From positions 124,001 through 188,000 of the forward strand of contig NZ_JAQMWP010000019.1 in NCBI RefSeq assembly GCF_030403745.1: a DNA stretch of 64,000 nucleotides. Direction: 5' to 3'. Below the pieces are notes generated by a model. That model searched no databases. It saw only the letters and a program-made list of their open reading frames with translations, and was not told the DNA's origin. The position numbers and the translations under genes are program-made. Each line of letters starts with the position of its first letter. Position 1 is the first letter of the stretch. Shown piece by piece: positions 8,844-15,872 of the stretch. This DNA comes from Streptomyces sp. S.PB5. Lineage in GTDB: Bacteria > Actinomycetota > Actinomycetes > Streptomycetales > Streptomycetaceae.

Positions 8844-9704
8844 TCACTTGCCGCCCAGCTCCGCGACGACCGGCGCGAACGCCTCCATGTACGGCTCCAG
8901 GACGGTCAGATAGGTGAAGCCGTACCGCTCGCGCTGGGCCAGCACCTGCGCGGTGATCTGCTCCAGGGTGCCGACCAGCAGGATCGGCAGCTCCAGCGCC
9001 TGCTCCACGGTCGCGCCCGGCACGCGTTCCACGAGCGGTGCCACAGCGGCCGCGCGGTCGTCGGTGACGACCACCATCTGGATGAGCAGGTTCAGCTCGG
9101 CCGGTTCCTTGCGGCCCGCCGCCAGCTCCTCGTACCGGGCGAGCCGGGCCTCGAAGTCCGCATCGGCCATCGGCACCAGCTTTCCCTCGGTGCTTCCCGT
9201 CACCAGGGACACGCCCGTGAACGCCGCGATGTCCGCGTGCTCGGCGGCGAGCCGCAGCGTCCGCTCCCCGTTGCCGCCGATCATCAACGGCACCGCGTCG
9301 GGCCCGAGCAGCCGCTCCAACTCCTCCACCGTGTGCCGCAGATGATCCACACGCGCGCGTGCCGAGCCGAACGGCAGCCCGGCGGCGTCGTGTTCCGCCT
9401 GTACGTACCCGGCGCCCAGCCCGAGCTCGAGGCGCCCGCCCGTCAGCGCGTCCGTCGTCGCCACCTCGCGCGCGAGCAACGCCGGGTTCCAGAAGCCCGC
9501 GTTGAGCACGAACGTGCCCAGCCGCGGCCGCTCGGTCACCGACGCCGCCGCGACCAGGGCCGGGAAGGGCGCCGGCATGCCCAGATGGTCGGGGACCAGG
9601 ATCACGTCGTACCCGAGCTCCTCGGCCCGGCGGCTCTTGGCCCGCCACTCCTCGGCGGGCGCCGGGTCGATGAGGCTGACACCGAAGCGGAACGGACGCG
9701 GCAT
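8844..9704 (-). CDS. LLM-class (F420-dependent type) oxidoreductase
   Basis: A 286-residue luciferase-like monooxygenase-fold protein. Features include the N-terminal strand RFGVSLIDPAPAEEW, VPDHLGMPAPFPALVAAA near residue 37, and TGGRLELGLGAGY near residue 88, which in F420-dependent members lines the deazaflavin pocket. It closely fits the actinobacterial subfamily of probable F420-dependent oxidoreductases (TIGR03621-like); FMN use cannot be excluded. It probably reduces or oxidises a small molecule; the substrate is unknown. It lies beside a roughly 400-bp repeat-rich gap and begins its own transcription unit. Confidence 0.88.
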   Translation of the reverse strand: MPRPFRFGVSLIDPAPAEEWRAKSRRAEELGYDVILVPDHLGMPAPFPALVAAASVTERPRLGTFVLNAGFWNPALLAREVATTDALTGGRLELGLGAGYVQAEHDAAGLPFGSARARVDHLRHTVEELERLLGPDAVPLMIGGNGERTLRLAAEHADIAAFTGVSLVTGSTEGKLVPMADADFEARLARYEELAAGRKEPAELNLLIQMVVVTDDRAAAVAPLVERVPGATVEQALELPILLVGTLEQITAQVLAQRERYGFTYLTVLEPYMEAFAPVVAELGGK

Positions 9705-10102
9705 GAACTCTCCTCGGACGAAGACGACTTGAGATCAGACCGATTCCATCACCCACCGGCGACGACTGTCAGCGCGAGGGCCGCCGGCACGGACGGCCGC
9801 CGACGCGACGGTCACCGGCCCGCGACAGCCGCCGGCGCGGTAGTAGCCCTCCCGCGACGGGCCGTCGGCACGGCAGTCACCTGTCCTCGACGGCCGCCCG
9901 CACGGAGGTCACCGGCCCGCGACAGCCGCCGCCACGACACTCGTCCTGCCGCGACGGGGCGCCGACACGGCAGCCGCTCGGCCACGGCAGCAGGCGGCAC
10001 GGCAGCCGCCCGGCCGTGACCGCCGCCGTCACGGCCGTCACCCGTCCACGACGGCCGCCCGCACCCCAGTCCACCGCCCTCTGGCGGCCGACACCCCGTC
10101 GC
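9705..10102. repeat. Repeat-rich noncoding region
   Basis: No convincing gene lies in these 398 bp. The sequence is built of degenerate GC-rich words such as CACGGCAGCCGC and CGACGGCC. It contains an exact 24-bp direct repeat (9811-9834 and 9908-9931, beginning GTCACCGGCCCGCGACAG) and an exact 16-bp repeat (9888-9903 and 10049-10064, CGACGGCCGCCCGCAC). Short frames here have compositions unlike proteins. It may also hold the terminator of the FtsX permease gene or the promoter of the LLM gene, but neither was recognised. Confidence 0.6.
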
Positions 10103-12670
10103 TCACTCGTGTGCGATCGCAGCCAGCACGTTCATCCGCGATGCACGGAGCGCCGGCAGCAGTGCCGCCACCACGCCCACCACCGCCGAGCCGACCACCA
10201 CCGCGGCGATCGTGCCCCAGGGGATCGCCAGCGCCGACATGCCCTGCAGGGCGAGCACCTGCTGGGTGCACACGCCCCACACCAGGCCCAGTGCCAGTCC
10301 GAGGACCGCGCCGAAGACGGCGATGACCACCGACTCCAGGCGGATCATCCGCCGCAACTGGCGTCGGGCCAGGCCGATCGCCCGCAGCAGGCCGATCTCG
10401 CGGGTCCGTTCCACCACCGACAGGGCGAGGGTGTTCACCACACCCAGCACCGCGATGACGATCGCGAGGCCGAGCAGCGCGTACACGAGGTACAGCAGGA
10501 CGGCGATCTGGTCGTGGATCAGTTCCTTGTAGTCGGCGAGGTCGCGCACCTGGACCTGCGGATACGGGTCGAGCGTCTTCTCCAGGGCCGCGCGCAGATC
10601 GTCCGGACCGGTACCGGACGCGGCGTTGACGTACAGCGCGGAGTCCTGCCCGCCCGGCGCGTACCGCTGGAGCGTCTCCAGGCCGAAGTAGATGCCGCCC
10701 TGTGTCCCGAAGCCCTCGGCGGTCTCCTGGTCGGTGAGGGCGCCGACCTTCAGCTCCGCCGTCTTGCGGCCCTGGAACTCGACGGGGACCGTGCCGCCGA
10801 TGCGTACGCCGTGGTCGCGTGCGAAGTCGGCGTCCATGGCGAGGCTTCCGGGGGCGAGCGCGGCGGCCGTGTCGCCTTGGGCGTACGTGATGTTGGCGAC
10901 CTCGTCGAGCTGCGGGTCGTAGGCCGCCGCGGCCGTCTCGACACGGTCGCCGTCCGGCAGCCGTACCGCGATCGTCGCGAACTGCGAGCGGACCACGAGC
11001 CCCACGCCGTCGGTGTCGCGGACCTTGTCGGTGACCTCCGCGGGGAAGGGCACGAAGTTGCTGTTCTGGATGACGAAGTCGGCGCCAAGCGTGTCGTCGA
11101 TCTGCTGGTCGAAGGACTTGGTCATGGAGGCGCTGGCCACGGACATCCCGCCCACCAGGGCGAGCCCCACCATCAGCGCGGCGGCGGTGGCGCCGGTGCG
11201 GCGCGGGTTGCGCAGGGCGTTGCGCTGGCTCATCCGGCCGATCGAGCCGAACAGCGCCGGGAACGCCCCGCCGAGCACCCGGATCACCGGACGCACCAGC
11301 AGCGGTCCCGCGATCACGGTGCCGATCAGGGTCAGGACGACACCGAGGCCGAGCAGGGACGCCGACGAGGACGTGTCCGAGGAGAGCACACAGCCCACGA
11401 GGGCCGCCGCGCCGGCGCCGAAGACGGCGCCGCCCACCACGGCACGCATCCGCAACGGCCGCCCCACGCCCGCGATCTCGGCGTCCGCCAGCGCCGCCAT
11501 CGGCGAGACACCGGCCGCACGCCGGGCCGGGAGGTAGGCCGCCACGAAGGTGACGCCGACACCGACGACGTATGCCGCGACCGGTGTTCCCCAACCGATC
11601 ACCATCTCGCTGGACTTGATGTTCATGCCGAGCGTGTTCATCAGTGCGATGAGCCCGGCGGCGAGCCCGATCCCGGTCGCCAGGCCCAGCGTGGAGCCGA
11701 CGAGGCCGAGCAGCATCGCCTCGGTCAGCACCGAGCGGCGGACCTGGCGGCGGTCGGCGCCCAGGGCGCGCAACAGGCCCAGTTCGCGGGTGCGTTGGGC
11801 GATCAGCATGGAGAAGGTGTTGACGATGAGGAAGACACCGACGAGGACGGCGATGCCCGCGAAGCCGAGCATGACGTACTTGATGACGTCGAGGAATCCG
11901 CCCAACTGCTCGACGTCCGACTTGGCCTGCTCGTCGGCGGTGCGGATCTCGTAGTCGCCGGTGCCGACGGCCGCGGCGATGCGCTGCTTCAACTGTGCGT
12001 CGGACACGCCCTCCTGGGCGTCCACGGAGATGCCGGTGGCGGCGTTCGCGTCGCCCAGCAGCTTGGTCTGCGCGGTCGGGGTGTCCAGGAAGAGCAGGGT
12101 CGCCCCGGGGTTGGTGGTGGTGAACGTGGCGATGCCCACGAGCCGGACCTCGAAGGTGCCCTGCGGTCCGATGACGCGGAGCGTGTCACCGATCTTCAGA
12201 TCCTTGCGGTCGGCGGACTCCGAGTCGAGCAGGGCCTCGCCCGGGCCGTGCGGGGCATGACCGGAGGTGAGCTCGACGGGACTGCGCGGGCCGGGGCTCC
12301 AGTCGGTGCCGATGGTGGGGGCGCCGGTGGTCGAGCCGACCGCCTCGTTCTTGCTGTCGGCGACGGTGATGTTCTGGACCTCGGCCTCCAGGCGCGCGTC
12401 GGCGACCCCGTCGACCCGGGACACCTGGGCGAGGAGCGAGGCGGGCAGGGTGGCCGTCATGCCGGAGGGGATCGACTCGTCGAGGTCCTCGCGCGGGCTG
12501 ACCGTGACATCGGGCGCGGTCGAGGCGAAGAGCCGGTCGAAGGTACGGCTCAGGGTGTCCGAGAAGATCAGGCTGCCCGCCACGAACGCGACGGACAGCA
12601 CGACGGCCAGCGCGGACAGCAGCAGCCGTCCCTTGTGGGCGAGGAAGCTGCGGAGCGTCGCCTTCAGCAC
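10103..12670 (-). CDS. ABC transporter permease, MacB/FtsX type
   Basis: An 855-residue permease with two tandem halves. Each has an extracytoplasmic MacB-type periplasmic core domain (about residues 40-240 and 520-690) followed by an FtsX domain of three or four membrane segments (about 265-390 and 735-850), with additional membrane segments at about 410-470. Both FtsX modules carry the typical cytosolic RTRELGLLRALGADRRQVRR and RTREIGLLRAIGLARRQLRR coupling motifs. Such proteins are mechanotransmitters or lipoprotein/peptide exporters rather than classical pumps. The GTG start lies 4 nt after the ATPase gene stop, so the two form an operon. Substrate is unknown. Confidence 0.92.
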   Translation of the reverse strand: MLKATLRSFLAHKGRLLLSALAVVLSVAFVAGSLIFSDTLSRTFDRLFASTAPDVTVSPREDLDESIPSGMTATLPASLLAQVSRVDGVADARLEAEVQNITVADSKNEAVGSTTGAPTIGTDWSPGPRSPVELTSGHAPHGPGEALLDSESADRKDLKIGDTLRVIGPQGTFEVRLVGIATFTTTNPGATLLFLDTPTAQTKLLGDANAATGISVDAQEGVSDAQLKQRIAAAVGTGDYEIRTADEQAKSDVEQLGGFLDVIKYVMLGFAGIAVLVGVFLIVNTFSMLIAQRTRELGLLRALGADRRQVRRSVLTEAMLLGLVGSTLGLATGIGLAAGLIALMNTLGMNIKSSEMVIGWGTPVAAYVVGVGVTFVAAYLPARRAAGVSPMAALADAEIAGVGRPLRMRAVVGGAVFGAGAAALVGCVLSSDTSSSASLLGLGVVLTLIGTVIAGPLLVRPVIRVLGGAFPALFGSIGRMSQRNALRNPRRTGATAAALMVGLALVGGMSVASASMTKSFDQQIDDTLGADFVIQNSNFVPFPAEVTDKVRDTDGVGLVVRSQFATIAVRLPDGDRVETAAAAYDPQLDEVANITYAQGDTAAALAPGSLAMDADFARDHGVRIGGTVPVEFQGRKTAELKVGALTDQETAEGFGTQGGIYFGLETLQRYAPGGQDSALYVNAASGTGPDDLRAALEKTLDPYPQVQVRDLADYKELIHDQIAVLLYLVYALLGLAIVIAVLGVVNTLALSVVERTREIGLLRAIGLARRQLRRMIRLESVVIAVFGAVLGLALGLVWGVCTQQVLALQGMSALAIPWGTIAAVVVGSAVVGVVAALLPALRASRMNVLAAIAHE

Positions 12671-12674
12671 GGTC

Positions 12675-13526
12675 TCAGTCCTTGTCGAGGGAGGGGGCGT
12701 CCGGGGCGTCCGTGGGCGCGGCCTCCGGTGGCGGGCCCATTTCGTACTGCCCCCGGATCACGTCGAATCGCTTCATGCGTTCGAGAACCGCCTCCGCCGT
12801 CGGCCGCTCCATCTCGTCGACGATCCGTCCGTCCCCGAGGAAGAGCACCAGGTCGGAGTGGGCGGCGGCGCCCGGGTCATGGGTGACCATGACGACGGTC
12901 TGGCCCAGGTCGTCGACGGCCGAACGCAGGAAGCCGAGGACCTCCAGGCCGGCCCGAGAGTCCAGGTTGCCGGTGGGCTCGTCCGCGAAGATCAGCTCGG
13001 GCCGGGAGGCCAGCGCCCGGGCGCACGCCACGCGCTGCTGCTGGCCGCCGGAGAGCTGCGCGGGCCGGTGCCCCAGCCGGTCCCGCAGGCCCAGGGCGTC
13101 GATGACCTGGTCGAGCCACTTCTCGTCGGGCTTCTTGCCCGCGATGTCCATGGGCAGGGTGATGTTCTCGGCCGCGTTCAGGGTCGGGATCAGGTTGAAC
13201 GACTGGAACATGAACCCGATCCGGTCCCGGCGCAGCCTTGTCAGGTCGCGCTCCTTCAGCCCCGTGATCTCGGTGTCGCCGAGCCACACCTCACCGGCCG
13301 AGACGGTGTCGAGCCCGGCCAGACAGTGCATCAGCGTGGATTTCCCCGAGCCCGACGGCCCCATGACCGCGGTGAAGCGGCCGCGTGCGATCTCCACGTC
13401 CACCGAGTCCAGGGCGAGCACGGTCGTCTCGCCCGAGCCGTACGCCTTGGTCAGACCACGGGCGCGGGCCGCGATCCCGTCGGCCGACGCATGGCCCCGG
13501 GCATGCTCCGCAGCAGGTGTGGACAA
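12675..13526 (-). CDS. ABC transporter ATP-binding protein, MacB/LolD type
   Basis: About 283 residues if translation begins at the TTG at 13526, which has a strong GAGGAGG ribosome-binding site 5 nt upstream. The open frame continues to 13631 without a good site. Walker A is MGPSGSGKST, the signature is LSGGQQQR, and Walker B is LIFADEPTGNLDS, exactly the MacB/LolD subfamily pattern. It energises the FtsX-type permease encoded 4 nt downstream. A C-terminal tail of about 35 residues, rich in Pro, Asp and Ala, is not part of the ATPase core. An upstream start remains possible. Confidence 0.92.
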   Translation of the reverse strand: MSTPAAEHARGHASADGIAARARGLTKAYGSGETTVLALDSVDVEIARGRFTAVMGPSGSGKSTLMHCLAGLDTVSAGEVWLGDTEITGLKERDLTRLRRDRIGFMFQSFNLIPTLNAAENITLPMDIAGKKPDEKWLDQVIDALGLRDRLGHRPAQLSGGQQQRVACARALASRPELIFADEPTGNLDSRAGLEVLGFLRSAVDDLGQTVVMVTHDPGAAAHSDLVLFLGDGRIVDEMERPTAEAVLERMKRFDVIRGQYEMGPPPEAAPTDAPDAPSLDKD

Positions 13527-13645
13527 GGTTGCCTCCTCGTTCCCGGACACCGCGAACCCCTCAGTACTGACCGAGGCTAGTGTGATCCGCCCCACAGCAG
13601 GAATCCCCCTTGAGTGTCGGACGCCCTCCACCCCAGGGATGACCT

Positions 13646-13682
13646 CTTGCCGGTGCTAGCACCAACGCGCTAGCTTCGAGGT
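13646..13682 (+). promoter_or_regulatory. Promoter and palindromic operator of the RHH/Doc-like pair
   Basis: TTGCCG (13647-13652) and TAGCTT (13671-13676) form a -35/-10 pair with 18-bp spacing, and the -10 ends 6 nt before the ATG at 13683, so the mRNA is probably leaderless. Between them lies the perfect palindrome GGTGCTAGCACC (13652-13663). Its core GCTAGC recurs at 13669-13674, on the -10. This is the layout expected for antitoxin autoregulation by a ribbon-helix-helix protein. Confidence 0.6.
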
Positions 13683-13922
13683 ATGGCGAAGACCCAGTTG
13701 AATGTGCGCGTGGACGAGGGCACCGCCCGCGCCGCGCGCGAACGTGCCACGGCCCGGGGCATGAGCGTCAACCGCTACATCGAGGAACTGGTCAAGCAGG
13801 ACACCGGGGAGGTCGGCCACACCTTCGTGGAGGCCGCCGCCGACTTCATGAAGCAGTACGAGTCGGTGTTCGCCGAGGAATTCGGCGCCGATCGCGAAGG
13901 CCCGAGCGAAGGTCGCCGCTGA
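13683..13922 (+). CDS. Ribbon-helix-helix antitoxin-like protein (HicB/Arc-type)
   Basis: A 79-residue protein beginning MAKTQLNVRVDEGTARAARE: a beta strand then two helices with GMSVNRYIEELV, the ribbon-helix-helix DNA-binding fold at residues about 1-45. The C-terminal 35 residues are acidic and probably flexible, like antitoxin tails that wrap a toxin. It directly precedes a Doc-like gene (4 bp gap), and a palindromic operator sits in its promoter. By analogy it represses its own operon and neutralises the partner. Activity has not been shown for this Streptomyces family as far as I know. Confidence 0.8.
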   Translation: MAKTQLNVRVDEGTARAARERATARGMSVNRYIEELVKQDTGEVGHTFVEAAADFMKQYESVFAEEFGADREGPSEGRR

Positions 13923-13926
13923 ACCG

Positions 13927-14301
13927 TTGAGCAACCTCAGGATCGATCTCGCCTGGCTCCTCATGCTCGCCGAACAGAAGACACCCGGAGACCCCCAGGT
14001 CACCGACTGGGGTGCTCTCGTCGCCGCCGTCGCACGCCACGAGGCCGAGATATTCGACGTCCCGGTCTACGACAGCCCGCACGCCCGGGCCGCGGCCCTG
14101 CTCCAACTCCTCATCCACGTCCCGGCGCTGGAGCGCTCCAACGCCCTCTTCGCCTCCGCCGTCGCCTACGCCTACCTGGTGGCGAGCGGCCTGAAGGTCG
14201 TCACCTCGCCCGAGCAGGTCCGTGAACTGGCGAGGCTGGTCAAGAGCGGTGAGGCGTCGGTGCATGACATCGCGGAGGAACTGCGGCGGTGGGGCCTGTG
14301 A
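13927..14301 (+). CDS. Doc-like (Fic-family remnant) toxin component
   Basis: 124 residues from a TTG start 4 bp after the antitoxin gene. The layout follows phage Doc: an all-helical protein in which HVPALERSNALFASAVAYAYLVASG matches the position of the Doc/Fic motif and following helix. The canonical H-x-F-x-D/E-x-N-K/R is degraded: the His is kept but the Phe, acidic residue and N-K/R are not in register. It may be an inactive or diverged toxin, or have another function. The stop codon TGA abuts the convergent methyltransferase stop, forming TGATCA. Confidence 0.7.
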   Translation: MSNLRIDLAWLLMLAEQKTPGDPQVTDWGALVAAVARHEAEIFDVPVYDSPHARAAALLQLLIHVPALERSNALFASAVAYAYLVASGLKVVTSPEQVRELARLVKSGEASVHDIAEELRRWGL

Positions 14302-15000
14302 TCAGGCCGCTGGCGTCCCGTCGGCGGAGGGGCGCCACGCGGTGCCCAGCACGCAGTAGGACGGCGGCAGCTTCGGCCCCTTCTCCGGCATGAGCACCTG
14401 CCGGTAGGGCCCGAGCTCGAAACCGGCCGCCCGCAGCGCCCCGACCGGGTCCCGGGACACATGGCAGCCCCCGCTCAGCGGCGGCCACACCGTACGGTCC
14501 AGTGCCCGCTGGGCGAACCGCATCGCCCGCCCGCCGCCCGCGCCGTGCTCGAAGAACCGCACGACACCACCGGGCCGCAGCACCCGCCGTACCTCCGACA
14601 GGGCCCGCGGCACATCGCGCACACTGCACAGCACCAGGGAGAGCACGACCGCGTCGAAGGCCTCGCTCTTGACCGGCAGGGCCTCCGCCGCGCCCGGCGC
14701 CACGTCGACGGGCACATCGCAGCGCAGCGCGGACTCCGCCGCCAACTGGCGCAGACTGCGCTCCGGTTCGATCGCCACGACCTCCGAGACCGAGTTCGGA
14801 TAGTGGGCGAAGTTCAGGCCGTTTCCGGCACCGATCTCGATGACCCGCCCGGACAGACCGGCCAGCAGCCGGTCACGGACTCCGGCCATGCCCCAGCGGG
14901 TCTCGGCGGACACGCTCACGCGGGCGTAGTAACGGGCGAACAGCGGGTGGTGCACGGGCTCACGCGGCAGCTTGCCGGAGCCGGCGGACCGTAGCGGCAT
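14302..15000 (-). CDS. Class I SAM-dependent methyltransferase
   Basis: 232 residues from the ATG at 15000, preceded by GGAGG at a good distance; the longer open frame upstream has no such site. SAM-binding motif I is VIEIGAGNGLNF near residue 50, the motif II/III region is VVAIEPERSLRQLA, and the post-motif strand is FDAVVLSLVLCSVRDVPRAL, all typical of the Methyltransf_11/UbiE-like fold. The substrate may be a small molecule or lipid; no close functional assignment can be made. It is convergent with the toxin-like gene, with stop codons adjacent. Confidence 0.88.
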   Translation of the reverse strand: MPLRSAGSGKLPREPVHHPLFARYYARVSVSAETRWGMAGVRDRLLAGLSGRVIEIGAGNGLNFAHYPNSVSEVVAIEPERSLRQLAAESALRCDVPVDVAPGAAEALPVKSEAFDAVVLSLVLCSVRDVPRALSEVRRVLRPGGVVRFFEHGAGGGRAMRFAQRALDRTVWPPLSGGCHVSRDPVGALRAAGFELGPYRQVLMPEKGPKLPPSYCVLGTAWRPSADGTPAA

Positions 15001-15071
15001 GGCGACCTCCAGAAAGGACGGGCCTACCGTGAGTGTCCCCCGGTACGCGCCCGCGCACCCCCGCCCGGGCC

Positions 15072-15758
15072 CTACGCCACGAAGTCGCGGACCTGCTCGT
15101 ACACGCCGTGGTCGTTGTTCATGTCGGTGTGCGAGACGCACCCGACCTCGACATTGGTCGCCCCGCTCAGGATCGCGGTGGTGTCCGGGGTGAGCGCGTC
15201 GTCGCAGTTCGACCAGTAGCTGGCGTACGAGACGCTGCCCGGCGTCTCGTCACCGGAGTTGAGCGAGGTCAGGAACGAACTGCCCGTGTACATCTCGGAG
15301 CACGACGTGTACAGCCACGAACACCACGAGGCGGTCGTCGTGCCGTGGTTCACCCCGGCCGTCGACACGAAGTCGTCCACGTACGACGTCCCGCCGAGGT
15401 TCTTCAGGTAGTAGCGGGAGTTGAGCGCGCCCATCGAGTGCACGACCAGGTCGACCTTCGAGGCGCCGGTCTGCGAGAGCACGGTCTTGATGTAGCTGGA
15501 GAGCTGGCTCGCCGTGGTGACATTCGACTGCTGCCAGTTGTACGACCACGCGAACAGCTCGGACGACGAGTAGCCGTCCGCCTTGAAATCCGCGATCCAG
15601 TCGTCCCAGCTGCTCGACGAACTGCTCAAGCCGTGCACGAAGACGATCGGATGGTGGGTCGCGGCCTGAGCGGGGGTCGCGGAGAGGGAGAGGGCGAGCA
15701 GGAGCGATGAGACGACGGCCGAAGCGGCCGCTGAGACGCGACGCCGGGAGCGCTGCAT
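15072..15758 (-). CDS. Secreted lipase/esterase (alpha/beta hydrolase)
   Basis: A 228-residue exported enzyme of the bacterial lipase class 2 type (LipA/EstB-like). A signal peptide occupies residues 1-32 (MQRSRRRVSAAASAVV..., ending ATPAQAA). The mature part begins HPIVFVHGLSSS (oxyanion hole region), with nucleophile elbow VVHSMGA near residue 110, and a C-terminal catalytic His in SHTDMNNDHGVYEQV. Cysteines near residues 146, 153, 184 and 206 could form disulfides, fitting an extracellular protein. It probably hydrolyses short- to medium-chain acyl esters. Divergent from the LuxR regulator gene. Confidence 0.9.
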   Translation of the reverse strand: MQRSRRRVSAAASAVVSSLLLALSLSATPAQAATHHPIVFVHGLSSSSSSWDDWIADFKADGYSSSELFAWSYNWQQSNVTTASQLSSYIKTVLSQTGASKVDLVVHSMGALNSRYYLKNLGGTSYVDDFVSTAGVNHGTTTASWCSWLYTSCSEMYTGSSFLTSLNSGDETPGSVSYASYWSNCDDALTPDTTAILSGATNVEVGCVSHTDMNNDHGVYEQVRDFVA

Positions 15759-15872
15759 GATGCCTCCTGATGCAGGTGGGGTTGTCAGGAGTGTCAGCGG
15801 GGTCTACGCGCGCCGCATCGGCGAAATCGCCGGTCTTTACGTGTCAATTAACTCGCCAGTAACGTCATTCGT
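15759..15872. promoter_or_regulatory. Divergent promoter region, lipase and LuxR regulator
   Basis: A 114-bp gap. On the plus strand TAACGT (15860-15865) ends 7 nt before the GTG at 15873 and no ribosome-binding site is visible, so the LuxR gene may be leaderless. The stretch GTCAATTAACTCGCCAGTAACG is notably AT-rich for this genome. No clear inverted repeat was found. Confidence 0.4.

Noticed and set aside
9811..9931. Direct repeats as a CRISPR array
   Set aside because: Only two copies of unequal context, and no regular spacers or cas genes.
10016..12886. 956-codon plus-strand open frame
   Set aside because: Antisense to the FtsX permease, with no ribosome-binding site or domain.
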